Shown here one piece after another: positions 7,895-16,881 of a stretch of 38,237 nt of DNA; position 1 is the stretch's first letter; the number at the start of each line of letters is the position of its first letter. Location of the stretch: NCBI GenBank assembly GCA_011049715.1, contig DRHF01000310.1:1-38237 (forward strand), read 5' to 3'. The position numbers were made by a program, and so were the translations under genes. The notes under the pieces were generated by a model. The model was not told the DNA's origin. It saw only the letters and a program-made list of their open reading frames with translations, and searched no databases. The stretch is from Desulfobacterales bacterium. GTDB taxonomy: Bacteria; Desulfobacterota; Desulfobacteria; Desulfobacterales; UBA2156.

Positions 7895-8818
7895 TCAATG
7901 TATTCGATGCAGATCATTTTTTATCTTCCTATTTCTGGAATGAATTAAATTAAACAGCGGCTCGGCAAGACCTGCCAACGAGATCAAGATAATGCCGAGC
8001 AATTCGCGAATTCCAAAAGGCTCATCTGCGAAAAGAGCGGCTGTGACCGCCGCCACGCTAATTTCCGTCATAAATAATAACCCGGCGACACCCGGATTGA
8101 GCTGAGTTGGGCCATAGACTGCAGCAAAGCCTGCGGGAATGACTACCAATATTGCCAATGGTATCAGCCAGGGTAAAATAGGTGCCACCATCGACCAGTT
8201 TGGTGTGGGTGCCAGTCCATGGATCGAAGCGATATAGGCCATCAACGCGGCACCCAAGGTTCCCCATAAAAAGAATGCAAGACCGTAGTTGATCGCATCC
8301 TCATTGTCGGTCAGCATCATCAGAGAAGCAACTGCCCAAACAAGGCCAGAGCCCAGCGCCATCCAATCGCCTATATTTCGGGGAAGAGGTAAGCCCACAT
8401 CCACGCCAAAGATGATCAAAAGCCCTCCAAGGCCGAGTGCCATGGAAAGCCAGCGCACCGGCGTGATGACCTCACCGGCAACGAAGCGTGCCAACAAGAA
8501 GCCCCATATCGGCATAAGGTAGAATAGTAAAATCGAGCGAATGACCTCCGTGTACATAAAAGAGTTTGCGTAGAGAACGAAGGCGAGGCCTGCCAAGAGT
8601 CCGCCGATATGGAAGCGAAGACGACCGGGAACGAAAGTCTTCCAGCGATAGATCAGGACAGGGCAAACAAAAGTCAATGGAAATGCGTTTAGCATAAGGG
8701 GCGACCAGGCACCGGAAAATCCTGCATCGCCTAACGCACGCAGTGGAATCCAGTAAATGCCGAAAACAAGTCCGGCATAGATACTTGCAAGCTTAGCTAT
8801 ATTTTCCTTAGAAGCCAT
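7895..8818 (-). CDS. DMT-superfamily (EamA/RhaT-type) permease
   Basis: The 307-residue protein has ten predicted hydrophobic helices arranged as two EamA-type repeats, with the pairing typical of drug/metabolite transporters (for example ISVAAVTAALFADEPFGIRELLG near the C-terminal repeat). It should sit in the cytoplasmic membrane and export or exchange a small metabolite; substrate cannot be read from sequence. It is divergent from the iron alcohol dehydrogenase across a 243-bp promoter region, so shared control is possible. A 27-codon reading frame (7834-7917, minus) overlaps its last codons but is probably chance. The tail after the last helix is short and basic. Confidence 0.85.
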   Translation of the reverse strand: MASKENIAKLASIYAGLVFGIYWIPLRALGDAGFSGAWSPLMLNAFPLTFVCPVLIYRWKTFVPGRLRFHIGGLLAGLAFVLYANSFMYTEVIRSILLFYLMPIWGFLLARFVAGEVITPVRWLSMALGLGGLLIIFGVDVGLPLPRNIGDWMALGSGLVWAVASLMMLTDNEDAINYGLAFFLWGTLGAALMAYIASIHGLAPTPNWSMVAPILPWLIPLAILVVIPAGFAAVYGPTQLNPGVAGLLFMTEISVAAVTAALFADEPFGIRELLGIILISLAGLAEPLFNLIHSRNRKIKNDLHRIH

Positions 8819-8984
8819 TTCAAAACCCCATCTGACACCTTATGGATAGGTTGCACGAAGGCTCAAATACGATAAAACGGATCACGTGTCGAGACTATTC
8901 TAAAGGAAACGAAGAAAACTTTGATACACAACCGAAATGAAAAAGATGAAGGCATGCGATTTCTATGATAATCGGGCATCATCC

Positions 8985-9013
8985 TTGACATATAAACGCC
9001 TTTTTGCAATGTT
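8985..9013 (+). promoter_or_regulatory. Sigma70-type promoter for the iron alcohol dehydrogenase gene
   Basis: TTGACA at 8985-8990 matches the -35 consensus exactly. After 17 bp, AATGTT (9008-9013) serves as a -10. It lies about 50 bp before the ATG and resembles the promoter in front of proX (TTGACA, 17 bp, TATGTT). Confidence 0.55.
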
Positions 9014-9061
9014 TACAAAAACTAACCTGTACGTGGCACGCATTCGAGAAAGGAATGAAAA

Positions 9062-10216
9062 ATGATGAAAACGTTTGAATTTTTGCTTCCAACACGAATC
9101 GTATTCGGAAACGGCGTTATAAAGAACGTGGGCCAGGAAGCCAAGAAACTGGGCCGCCGCGCTTTAATCGTAACCGATAAGGGGGTGCTTCGAACGGGCT
9201 GCATCGATGCCATTAAGGATCACTTAACGGGTTCGGGTCTTGCAGTGGAGATATTTGATGCAGTTGAACCCAATCCCAGAGATACGACGGTACAGAAAGG
9301 CGCGGCGGTGGCCAAGGATTTCGGTTGCGACCTGTTGGTGGGTGTGGGTGGCGGCAGCGCCATTGACACAGCCAAGGCGATCGGCGTCATCGTTGCGGAA
9401 GGGGGGATCATTCAAGATTATGAAGGGCTTGATAAAGTTCAAAAACCGATAATGCCGCTTATCGCCATTCCAACCACGGCCGGTACCGGTACCGAAGTTA
9501 CCTTCTGGGCCGTTGTGACGGATACGGAACGCAAATTTAAAATGTCTATCGGAAGCCTCCTGATGGCGGCACGGATTGCCCTGGTGGATCCGGAGATAAC
9601 GTTCTCTTTGCCCGCCTCCCTGACCGCATCAACAGGCATTGACGCGCTGGTTCATGCCATAGAGGCCTATACCGCCCTATCCGCCCAACCCATTTCCGAT
9701 GCCCTGGCTTTATCCGCCATAGAGCTCATAGGTCAAAATATCCGTCCGGCTTATGCCAATGGGCACAATGCCGAGGCGCGCTACAATATGATGCTGGGGA
9801 GCATGCTTGCCGGCATTTCGTTTGGCAACTCAGATACGGCAGGCGTGCACTGTATGGGAGAAGCCATGGGAGGGCTTTATGATAGCGGCCATGGTGTTTG
9901 CATGGCCATATGTTTGCCGTATTGGGCCGAATACAACCTGATTGCGGATCCTGCTAAATTTGTCGAAGTGGCCGAGGCCCTCGGTGAATGTGTAGAGGGA
10001 TTGCCGGTGATGGAAGCCGCCCAAAAGACTGTCGCCGCCGTTTGGAAGCTTTGCGACGATCTTAATATTCCCACGGCACGGGAAGAAGGGCTTCGAGAAG
10101 AAGATTTTGAACGGCTGGCAGAAGCGGCTTCTAATAATGTTTGTGTGGCTGATAATCCCCGAGTGATGACAAAGGAGGATTTTCTTTTATTATTCAAAAA
10201 GATGTACAGCCAATAG
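9062..10216 (+). CDS. Iron-containing (group III) alcohol dehydrogenase
   Basis: The 384-residue protein has the full Fe-ADH layout: NAD-binding GVGGGSAIDTAKA (94-106), the IPTTAGTGTEVT box (136-147), and the metal ligands D194, H198, H263 and H277 in STGIDALVHA and GVHCMGEAMGGLYDSGHG. It oxidises or reduces a small alcohol/aldehyde with NAD(H) in the cytoplasm. The Bacillus choline dehydrogenase GbsB and bacterial 4-hydroxybutyrate dehydrogenases belong to the same superfamily. Because a betaine/choline-type importer follows 195 bp downstream under a matching promoter, choline or another quaternary amino-alcohol is an attractive substrate, but this is inference. Two adjacent ATGs (9062, 9065) are both possible starts. 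Confidence 0.9.
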   Translation: MMKTFEFLLPTRIVFGNGVIKNVGQEAKKLGRRALIVTDKGVLRTGCIDAIKDHLTGSGLAVEIFDAVEPNPRDTTVQKGAAVAKDFGCDLLVGVGGGSAIDTAKAIGVIVAEGGIIQDYEGLDKVQKPIMPLIAIPTTAGTGTEVTFWAVVTDTERKFKMSIGSLLMAARIALVDPEITFSLPASLTASTGIDALVHAIEAYTALSAQPISDALALSAIELIGQNIRPAYANGHNAEARYNMMLGSMLAGISFGNSDTAGVHCMGEAMGGLYDSGHGVCMAICLPYWAEYNLIADPAKFVEVAEALGECVEGLPVMEAAQKTVAAVWKLCDDLNIPTAREEGLREEDFERLAEAASNNVCVADNPRVMTKEDFLLLFKKMYSQ

Positions 10217-10292
10217 ACCACAACTCCCAATAAAGAATTCCCTGCATGGCGGGATCTTCGCCGGACCAAAGGGATCAGACTTCGATTTCATC

Positions 10293-10321
10293 TTGACACA
10301 CAAACTCGATTTTCCTATGTT
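10293..10321 (+). promoter_or_regulatory. Sigma70-type promoter for proXVW
   Basis: Consensus TTGACA at 10293-10298, 17-bp spacer, TATGTT at 10316-10321, about 90 bp before the proX ATG. The leader contains an extra GGAGG at 10335-10339 and the real site AAGGAGG at 10398-10404. Confidence 0.6.
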
Positions 10322-10410
10322 TTCCCTAACTGAAAGGAGGTCTTTATCAACCAACCGAAGTCAATTTCCGATCAATCCAACCCGCTCGTAAATAAAAAAG
10401 GAGGTAACCC

Positions 10411-11388
10411 ATGGGATTTTTTAAAAAACTTGCGTTGAGCTTGACTGTTATGATTGCATTTATTGGTTTTGGATCGGGTGCGCTGGCGGCGGAACTGGGC
10501 GCCAAAGATGAAACGATTAAGCTTGCCATCAATGAGTGGACCGGTCAGCACATTACGACACATGTGGCCGGAGAGATCATGAAGCGGATGGGCTATAAGG
10601 TCGAATTTGTCACGGCCGGCTACTTTCCGCAGATGCTGGCTTTGGCAGATGGTACCCTGGCTGCCACCCTAGAGATCTGGGACAATAACATCGGGGAGCA
10701 TTACAACAAGGCGAAGGCCACCGGCAACGTTTTGAACCTCGGAGACCTGGGGCTGGACGCCAACGAGGGATGGGCCTATCCGGTTCACGTGGAAAAGCTC
10801 TGTCCGGGTTTGCCGGATTGGAAAGTGCTGGAGAAATGCACCGAGGTTTTTGCAACTCCCGAAACCATGCCCAAAGGGCGGATTCTGGCTTATCCTGCCG
10901 ACTGGGGCAACCGCTCGGCTGACATTATAAAGGGATTGAACATATCCTACGTCGCCGTGCCGTCGGGCAGTGAAGGTGCTATTGTATCCGAGCTGAAGAG
11001 CTCTCAGGCGCGAAAATCACCTCTTATCACGATGTTTTGGGGCCCCCACTGGGTCTTTGCCGAAGTTGATATCAAGTGGGTCAAGCTACCTCCGGGCGAA
11101 AAAGCCTGCTATGAAGATCCTGCCTGGGGACCGAATCCGAACGCCGTCAACGACTGTGGCGTTGCCAAGCCGAACATATTCAAGGTGGCTTGGATCGGCA
11201 TGAAGAAGAAATGGCCTGCCGCCTATCGGTTCCTGGATCTCTATCAAATGGCCGACACGGACCAGATCCCCATGATGGCGGCCATCGACAATCGCAACGA
11301 GCCACTTGCGGAAGTGACCAAGGCCTGGGTCGATGCCAACCAAAGCAAATGGCAACCCTGGGTTGACGCCGCACTAAAGGGCAATTAA
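10411..11388 (+). CDS. proX: Glycine betaine/proline-type ABC transporter substrate-binding protein
   Basis: The 325-residue protein starts with a Sec signal peptide (charged GFFKK, hydrophobic core, cleavage likely after ALAA near residue 27). The mature part is an OpuAC-type binding protein: IKLAINEWTGQH, GYKVEFVTAGYFPQMLAL, LEIWDNN, and later GNRSADI and MFWGPHWVFAEVDIKWV. The several tryptophans are compatible with an aromatic cage for a quaternary ammonium group. It should capture betaine, choline or a similar compound in the periplasm and deliver it to ProVW. It has a strong ribosome site and leads the proX-proV-proW operon, whose gene order differs from the enteric proVWX. Exact ligand is not determinable. 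Confidence 0.88.
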   Translation: MGFFKKLALSLTVMIAFIGFGSGALAAELGAKDETIKLAINEWTGQHITTHVAGEIMKRMGYKVEFVTAGYFPQMLALADGTLAATLEIWDNNIGEHYNKAKATGNVLNLGDLGLDANEGWAYPVHVEKLCPGLPDWKVLEKCTEVFATPETMPKGRILAYPADWGNRSADIIKGLNISYVAVPSGSEGAIVSELKSSQARKSPLITMFWGPHWVFAEVDIKWVKLPPGEKACYEDPAWGPNPNAVNDCGVAKPNIFKVAWIGMKKKWPAAYRFLDLYQMADTDQIPMMAAIDNRNEPLAEVTKAWVDANQSKWQPWVDAALKGN

Positions 11389-11441
11389 TAGGGAAAGGAG
11401 AAGGGGTCGGATACGGGTCCGGCTCCTTACCCCCAAATTCA

Positions 11442-12536
11442 TTGTCCGAGCATGTATCCATATCTGAATCAACATCACAACATGCGCGTGAGCGCGACGT
11501 TAAGCTCTCCTGCCGCAATTTGTGGAAAGTCTATGGGCCGAACGCCGCTCGCTATTTCCCGGCGCTCAGCGGGATCGTTGAGGATCCCGCCACCCTGATA
11601 AAACAGCTTCGAAGTGACGGCCTTATTGCTGCGGCCTGCAATGTTTCCTTCGATCTTCACGACGGTGAAATCTTCGTCATTATGGGCCTTTCCGGTTCAG
11701 GTAAATCGACCGTGGTCCGTTGCCTGTCACGATTGATCGAACCGACAGCCGGAGAGATCATCCTTGACAATCAGAACCTGTTAAAGGCTTCCAAGACAGA
11801 ACTGATCGAATTGCGCCGCCACAAAATGGGAATGGTCTTTCAGCATTTCGGGCTGATGCCTCATCTGACGGTGCTTGAAAATGTCGCCTTCCCACTCAAG
11901 GTCCAGGGTATAGCCCCGGCGGAGCGGCAACGTCGCGCGGCCGAGATGGTTGAGCTCGTGGGGTTGAAAGGCCGTGAATATGCCTACCCGCGGCAGCTCT
12001 CCGGCGGACAGCAGCAGCGTGTGGGTATCGCGCGCAGCCTCGCCGTCGAACCGGAGATCTGGTTCCTGGACGAGCCCTTCAGTGCGCTCGATCCCCTGAT
12101 TCGAAGACAGATGCAGGATGAGTTTCTGCGACTGCAACGGCTTCTCCACAAGAGCATTGTCTTTATCACGCACGATTTCCTTGAGGCTTTACGCGTTGCC
12201 GATCGCATCGCGATCATGAAAGAAGGGGAGGTTGTCCAGAGGGGCAGCCCCACGGAAGTCATTATGCGACCGGCCAACGACTACGTGGCCGAATTTACAC
12301 GCGATGTGCCCAGAGCAAAGTTAATCACCGCCGGTAGCATTATGAGCCCCAGTGAAGGTCATCTCACGGCTTCCGAGGCGGTGCCCGAGACCATGACGCT
12401 GGAGCGGCTTATCCCCAGATTCTCTCAAGGCCTGGAGGTTATCGCCGTATGTGATGACACAGGCTCGATTGCAGGACAGATTTCTGCACAAGAGGTGTTA
12501 ACGGCGTTGGCCGGCACGGAGGAGGAATCCCCCTGA
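11442..12536 (+). CDS. proV: Glycine betaine/proline-type ABC transporter ATP-binding protein
   Basis: The 364-residue ATPase has Walker A GLSGSGKST (82-90), signature LSGGQQQR (186-193), Walker B IWFLDEP (206-212) and a switch histidine in FITHD. The N-terminal 80 residues (RNLWKVYGPN, LIKQLRSDG) are typical of ProV. The C-terminal 80 residues form a shortened CBS-like region (AGSIMSPSEGHLTASEAV onward), which in ProV/OpuA relatives senses ionic strength; here only about one CBS repeat is present. The start is a TTG: no in-frame ATG occurs before Walker A, and the best purine-rich site (GGAAAGGAGAAGG, 11392-11404) lies rather far upstream, so the true start is uncertain. It couples to the ProW product in the inner membrane. 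Confidence 0.88.
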   Translation: MSEHVSISESTSQHARERDVKLSCRNLWKVYGPNAARYFPALSGIVEDPATLIKQLRSDGLIAAACNVSFDLHDGEIFVIMGLSGSGKSTVVRCLSRLIEPTAGEIILDNQNLLKASKTELIELRRHKMGMVFQHFGLMPHLTVLENVAFPLKVQGIAPAERQRRAAEMVELVGLKGREYAYPRQLSGGQQQRVGIARSLAVEPEIWFLDEPFSALDPLIRRQMQDEFLRLQRLLHKSIVFITHDFLEALRVADRIAIMKEGEVVQRGSPTEVIMRPANDYVAEFTRDVPRAKLITAGSIMSPSEGHLTASEAVPETMTLERLIPRFSQGLEVIAVCDDTGSIAGQISAQEVLTALAGTEEESP

Positions 12537-12601
12537 CTGCCCTTGAGGAATTACCGTATACCGGAGATAGAAAACAGCCATCCAAGCCAGGCACTTGGGC
12601 G

Positions 12602-14647
12602 GTGACCTGGGCCTGCGTCACCGCCGTATCACTTGCCATTTTATTACTGCAAGACAGCATCACATGGCTGGACAAATACCCGGATGCATGGGTTCTTCCG
12701 ATCAACGTCTGGATCAACACGGCCATGGACTGGTTTGTGAGGAACTTTAAAGGGCTGTTTCACATTATCGCCTGGCTGATGGATGTTCCCATGCAAGGGC
12801 TTGCAGGACTGCTGCAATGGCTCCCCTGGCCCGCAACCGTCGCTATCATCACCATTTTGGCTCACACCGCCTCGGGATGGCGGCTGGCGCTTTTCACCTG
12901 CATCGCGTTGATGTACATGGTGGTTACCGGCTACTGGGATGAGAGCATGAACACCCTGGCTCTGGTAGGGTTGTCGGTTCCACTTTCGGTTGCCATGGGC
13001 TTTATCATCGGACTCATCGGCTTCCGCTTTCATGCAACGCGGCGGGTGATCCAACCCACGCTGGACGTTATGCAAACCGTTCCTACCTTCGCCTATCTCA
13101 TTCCTATTTTAATGCTGTTCGGCTTTGGGCCGGTCGTAGGGCTCGTCGCCAGTGCCATTTATGCGATGCCACCCATGGTGCGCAATATTATTCTGGGATT
13201 GGACCGGGTACCGGCGGACATTGTGGATGCCGGGCGCATATCGGGAAGCACCGATCGCCAGCTCTTATGGTGGGTCCAGATCCCGTCGGCCATGCCGACC
13301 ATCATGATGGGTGTCAATCAAACGATCATGGCGGCGCTCAGCATGGTTATTATTGCCGCCGTGATTGGCGGCTTCGGCGACATCGGTTGGGAGGTGCTCA
13401 GTACGATGCGCAGGGCCCAGTTCGGGCAGAGCCTTTTGGCCGGCTTTGTGATCGCCTTGATGGCCATGATCATGGACCGAATCAGCATGGGTTTTGCTTC
13501 ACGCAGCGGCGAAATCCTTCGGCATAAACCACGCCAGTTTTGGCGGCGCTATCCGAACCTCTTAACGGCTTTTGCGGTCGGTCTGTTTCTAATCCTTTTC
13601 GCCCAGATCGTGCAGGCCTTGAACGAATATCCCCGGGACTGGATTATATTCCCTGCAAACGAACTCAACAAAGCCGTGGAATATGTGACCGTCAACTACT
13701 ATCATATCACAAATGCCATCAAGAATTCGGTCCTCTATTTCTTCATGATTCCCCTCAGAATCGGTCTTGAAAAGGTCGCCAGTCCCCGGACGTGGGGTTT
13801 TGCGATGAACTTCCAGGCCACCGTTGTCTACTGGTCACTGGTAGGGGCTCTGGCGCTTGCTGCGTTCAAAATCCTATCGTGGCGTGCGATGATTGGCGTT
13901 CTTTTTGCCGGTGTCGTCTTCCTCCATGGCACCACAGGTACACCATGGCCGATCATCATCCTGGCGTTCGCATTTCTTGCGGCCGAAGTCGGTGGGTGGC
14001 GATTGGGGCTTTTCACCTGTTTAGGCCTGTTCTTTATCCTCGTTTCGGGTGTCTGGCACAAGGCAATGCTGTCGATCTATCTATCTAGCGCTGCTGTGCT
14101 GGTCTGTTTTGTGGTCGGCGGATTGCTCGGGGTTTGGGCTTCGCTCAATGACCGGGTCTCCGCCTTTCTCAGGCCCATTAACGATACGCTCCAGACCATG
14201 CCGCTTTTTGTGTTTCTGATCCCTGTAATCATGATATTTTTGGTTGGTGAATTTCCGGCCCTCCTGGCGATTGTTGCTTACGCGATTGTTCCCGCCATTC
14301 GTTACACGGAGCATGGACTGCGGCACGTTGATCAGGGAGTGGTTGAGGCAGCGCAATCTTTTGGATGCACTTCGCGTCAGCTGCTCTTTGAGGTCAAGCT
14401 GCCTCTGGCGCTTCCCGAGATCATGCTCGGCCTTAATCAGACGATTATGTTTGCCCTCGCCATGCTGGTGATCGCCGCCCTGGTGGGTACGACCGGGCTC
14501 GGGCAGGCGGTCTTTTCAAGCCTCACCCATGCGGACATGGGAATGGGCGTAATCTCCGGTGGAAGCATCGCCATCCTCGCAATGATTGGGGATCGCATCA
14601 CTCAGGCCTGGAGCGCTCGAAAGAAGGAAGCTCTGGGTCTCCAATAA
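12602..14647 (+). CDS. proW: Fused tandem-duplicated betaine/proline ABC permease
   Basis: At 681 residues this is twice the usual permease size and contains two complete ProW-like halves. Each has an EAA-type loop that contacts the ATPase: DIVDAGRISGSTDRQLLWWV (about 206-225) and GVVEAAQSFGCTSRQLLFEV (about 575-594), each followed by a closely similar helix (MMGVNQTIMAALSMVIIAA versus MLGLNQTIMFALAMLVIAA). One polypeptide could therefore form the whole channel with a ProV dimer. The GTG at 12602 has no ribosome site. In the same frame, CTG at 12533 overlaps the proV stop as CTGA and has GAGGAGGAA 7 bp upstream, which would add 23 residues; I favour translational coupling there but list the conservative start. 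Convergent with the moaD-like gene. Confidence 0.85.
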   Translation: MTWACVTAVSLAILLLQDSITWLDKYPDAWVLPINVWINTAMDWFVRNFKGLFHIIAWLMDVPMQGLAGLLQWLPWPATVAIITILAHTASGWRLALFTCIALMYMVVTGYWDESMNTLALVGLSVPLSVAMGFIIGLIGFRFHATRRVIQPTLDVMQTVPTFAYLIPILMLFGFGPVVGLVASAIYAMPPMVRNIILGLDRVPADIVDAGRISGSTDRQLLWWVQIPSAMPTIMMGVNQTIMAALSMVIIAAVIGGFGDIGWEVLSTMRRAQFGQSLLAGFVIALMAMIMDRISMGFASRSGEILRHKPRQFWRRYPNLLTAFAVGLFLILFAQIVQALNEYPRDWIIFPANELNKAVEYVTVNYYHITNAIKNSVLYFFMIPLRIGLEKVASPRTWGFAMNFQATVVYWSLVGALALAAFKILSWRAMIGVLFAGVVFLHGTTGTPWPIIILAFAFLAAEVGGWRLGLFTCLGLFFILVSGVWHKAMLSIYLSSAAVLVCFVVGGLLGVWASLNDRVSAFLRPINDTLQTMPLFVFLIPVIMIFLVGEFPALLAIVAYAIVPAIRYTEHGLRHVDQGVVEAAQSFGCTSRQLLFEVKLPLALPEIMLGLNQTIMFALAMLVIAALVGTTGLGQAVFSSLTHADMGMGVISGGSIAILAMIGDRITQAWSARKKEALGLQ

Positions 14648-14741
14648 AATCAAATAGTTATGATTGTTCAGAGAAAATACGATGGTGAAATATTGACATT
14701 TAGAGATTTTCGGGATGAAGTCGAATTCATATGTTCTCACA

Positions 14742-14981
14742 TCATCCGCCAAAAATCGGCCGATAAATACGGATATAATCTCCCTGCTTTAGTGTTTTGT
14801 CAGCCTTGACCATACAGCCTTGCACTGAAACAAGGCCGATCTTGGATTTGGGAATATCTAACTGGTCAATAAGATCGTTTACGCCGGCGTCTTTTGGAAT
14901 CTCAACCTCAAACCCGTTTAAGGGGTCGTGATCAGGAAATTTTTTTCCCAACGTTCCGAACAATCTCACTTTTACTTTCAT
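14742..14981 (-). CDS. MoaD/ThiS-family small sulfur-carrier-like protein
   Basis: The 79-residue protein has a ubiquitin-like beta-grasp pattern and ends in the required Gly-Gly (YRPIFGG). It starts 12 bp after the aor stop codon, so both are probably on one transcript. MoaD-like proteins carry thiocarboxylate sulfur for the pyranopterin dithiolene of Mo/W cofactors, and such small genes often sit directly beside aldehyde:ferredoxin oxidoreductases. That context supports a role in tungstopterin assembly for the neighbouring enzyme. A role as a generic sulfur carrier (ThiS-like) cannot be excluded. No ThiF/MoeB activating enzyme is in the window. The ribosome site is weak. Confidence 0.8.
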   Translation of the reverse strand: MKVKVRLFGTLGKKFPDHDPLNGFEVEIPKDAGVNDLIDQLDIPKSKIGLVSVQGCMVKADKTLKQGDYIRIYRPIFGG

Positions 14982-14993
14982 TACCGGTGTCCG

Positions 14994-16712
14994 TTAAAAA
15001 TCGAATGTCGTGTCCATCTCCTCATCACTGATCACCACAACCTTGTTATGAGGCGGCAAGGGTTCCTCATAGAACATCTTCGGCAGTCTGTCGTCCTTGC
15101 TGGTAAAGCCGGCATTTCGATTAAATTCCCTTTCCGCCTTCAGGGTACGGGTACCCAACTCCGTCCAGTCCTCCTCGCTAAAGGGTTTACCCGACTTTGC
15201 CGCAACCATTTTGCAGACATTGGCCAGGCCTGCGCCAAACCCGCTCTGTGCAAAATCGCATATTCCCACGGTATCCACGGCTGCCATATGGATTTGACTG
15301 TTTCGGGACACCTCTACCTGACCTTCTGCGGAAAACCGGTCAAGCGTGCCGCCGAACTCCTCCAGGTTCTCGGCCACCACCCATCCGGCCGTGTGGTCAC
15401 CACCCATGGGGGTTGTGGCATAGGTAACGGCCATCCCTTGTATGGCTCGCGGATCGTAGGCTGCCATGCTCTGATTTTTGATCACCGGCACCCTGTCATG
15501 ATTGAAATGCTCACCAACAGCTCCCGGGCCGTTGCCGATAATTTTCCCGAACTCGGTTCCTTTTGCCACCTCTTCCACCATCTCGATGGCTGCCTGGGCG
15601 TCACCGAATTCTTTGTATCCCGCATCCATGGCAACTGCAACCGCAACACCGGTGCTGATGGTATCCAGTCCAATATCGTCACATAGAAAGTCCAGTTTCG
15701 CAATAGAATCCAAATCGCTGTTGCCCAGCATGGCGCCCATGGACCAGATGGTTTCATATTCCAGAGAAGAGGTTACATAGTTGCCGTCTTCATCGACATA
15801 CTCGTTGGAACAACGGATAATACATTGGGCGCATCCCATGTGCGCATTTATACCGCCGCGCTTTTTGATGACCTCAGCCATGGTTTCGCCGGTGATTTTT
15901 TCAACACCCTCAAACTGCCCTTCGCGGGCATTGCGTGTCGGAAAAGCACCGGCGGCATTGATCGGCGCCACCAAAACCGCTGATCCCAGCTCTGCCAATT
16001 CAGGTGTACCATCGTCATCCTTGACTGCCTTGGCATATATTTTAGCGGATTCTTTAAAGGTATTCGGATCGGTAAGCGGGTCGGTTGCTTTTCCACCTTT
16101 GGCCACGATGACCGCCTTCAATCCCTTTGACCCCATAACAGCTCCCAGCCCACCACGCCCGGCAGCCCGGCAGGGACGGCCATCTACATCGGTTGTCTGG
16201 ATGGATGCAGCCGTCAACAGAAATTCACCGGCCGGGCCAATGCAGGTAATGCTATTTTTTTCACCGTGGGCTTCTTTAAGCTTTTTCACCAGTTCGTAGG
16301 TCCGAAGCCCTTTGTAGGCACTGCCGTCAAGCAGTTCACCATTGCCGTCGGCATCGATTTTGAGCAGAAAACATGCCCCTGCTGAAGCCTGGCCCTCAAT
16401 GACGATTGCTGTAATCCCCAGATGGGCTAGGTCTGCAGCAACGGTTCCGCCGACGTTACTCTCCTTGATCCCGCCGGTCAGCGGGCTTTTGGCGCCGATG
16501 GAGAGGCGGCTTGAGTTCACCAGCATCGTTCCGCTCAAATAACCGGGAGCAATAATCAGCTTGTTCTCCGGCCCCAAAGAATCACATTTTGCAGGGACAT
16601 CGTTGTTGATCATCAGTGACGTTAATCCCCTTCCTCCCAGTCCGACATACTCATGAGGTACCTCGGTCGAACTTACGGATGCTGCAGTCATGTCTACTTT
16701 GAAAAATTTCAT
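14994..16712 (-). CDS. aor: Aldehyde:ferredoxin oxidoreductase, tungsten-type
   Basis: The 572-residue protein follows the AOR family: N-terminal GGRGLTSLM and the PGYLSGTMLVNSSRLSIGAKSPLTGG region that binds the bis-tungstopterin, GRPCRAAGRGGLGAVMGSKGLKA (178-200), and the [4Fe-4S] ligands C294-x2-C297-x3-C301 plus C485 (VGIC). These match Cys288, 291, 295 and 494 of Pyrococcus AOR in spacing. It oxidises aldehydes to carboxylic acids with ferredoxin reduction, or runs in reverse with reduced ferredoxin. It has a strong GGAGG site and heads an operon with the moaD-like gene. In this context it could oxidise the aldehyde made by the nearby Fe-ADH; the substrate itself cannot be read from sequence. 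Confidence 0.92.
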   Translation of the reverse strand: MKFFKVDMTAASVSSTEVPHEYVGLGGRGLTSLMINNDVPAKCDSLGPENKLIIAPGYLSGTMLVNSSRLSIGAKSPLTGGIKESNVGGTVAADLAHLGITAIVIEGQASAGACFLLKIDADGNGELLDGSAYKGLRTYELVKKLKEAHGEKNSITCIGPAGEFLLTAASIQTTDVDGRPCRAAGRGGLGAVMGSKGLKAVIVAKGGKATDPLTDPNTFKESAKIYAKAVKDDDGTPELAELGSAVLVAPINAAGAFPTRNAREGQFEGVEKITGETMAEVIKKRGGINAHMGCAQCIIRCSNEYVDEDGNYVTSSLEYETIWSMGAMLGNSDLDSIAKLDFLCDDIGLDTISTGVAVAVAMDAGYKEFGDAQAAIEMVEEVAKGTEFGKIIGNGPGAVGEHFNHDRVPVIKNQSMAAYDPRAIQGMAVTYATTPMGGDHTAGWVVAENLEEFGGTLDRFSAEGQVEVSRNSQIHMAAVDTVGICDFAQSGFGAGLANVCKMVAAKSGKPFSEEDWTELGTRTLKAEREFNRNAGFTSKDDRLPKMFYEEPLPPHNKVVVISDEEMDTTFDF

Positions 16713-16749
16713 TATACCTCCTTCTTGTTTAACGCGACGAATAACTATC

Positions 16750-16824
16750 TAGTGTCCATCCATAAATGGCCTTTTTTGTCCTGCTCGGCGTTCTCCGCGG
16801 GTTCTCGGTTGCGGCGTACAGCAC
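16750..16824 (+). repeat. Dispersed repeat family A, copy 1
   Basis: About 75 bp beginning TAGTGTCCATCCATAAATGG and ending GGCGTACAGCAC. It matches 29219-29293 with about six mismatches. It lies just upstream of aor. The right-hand end seen in copy 2 is not obvious here, so this copy may be truncated. Confidence 0.85.
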
Positions 16825-16881
16825 CGCGATGATTAACTATCTATTTTACTTCATTTTTTGTTGAGGAGGAATCCTCACACC

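Noticed and set aside
7834-7917. 27-codon minus frame overlapping the end of the DMT permease
   Set aside because: Overlap could suggest coupling, but there is no ribosome site or family support.
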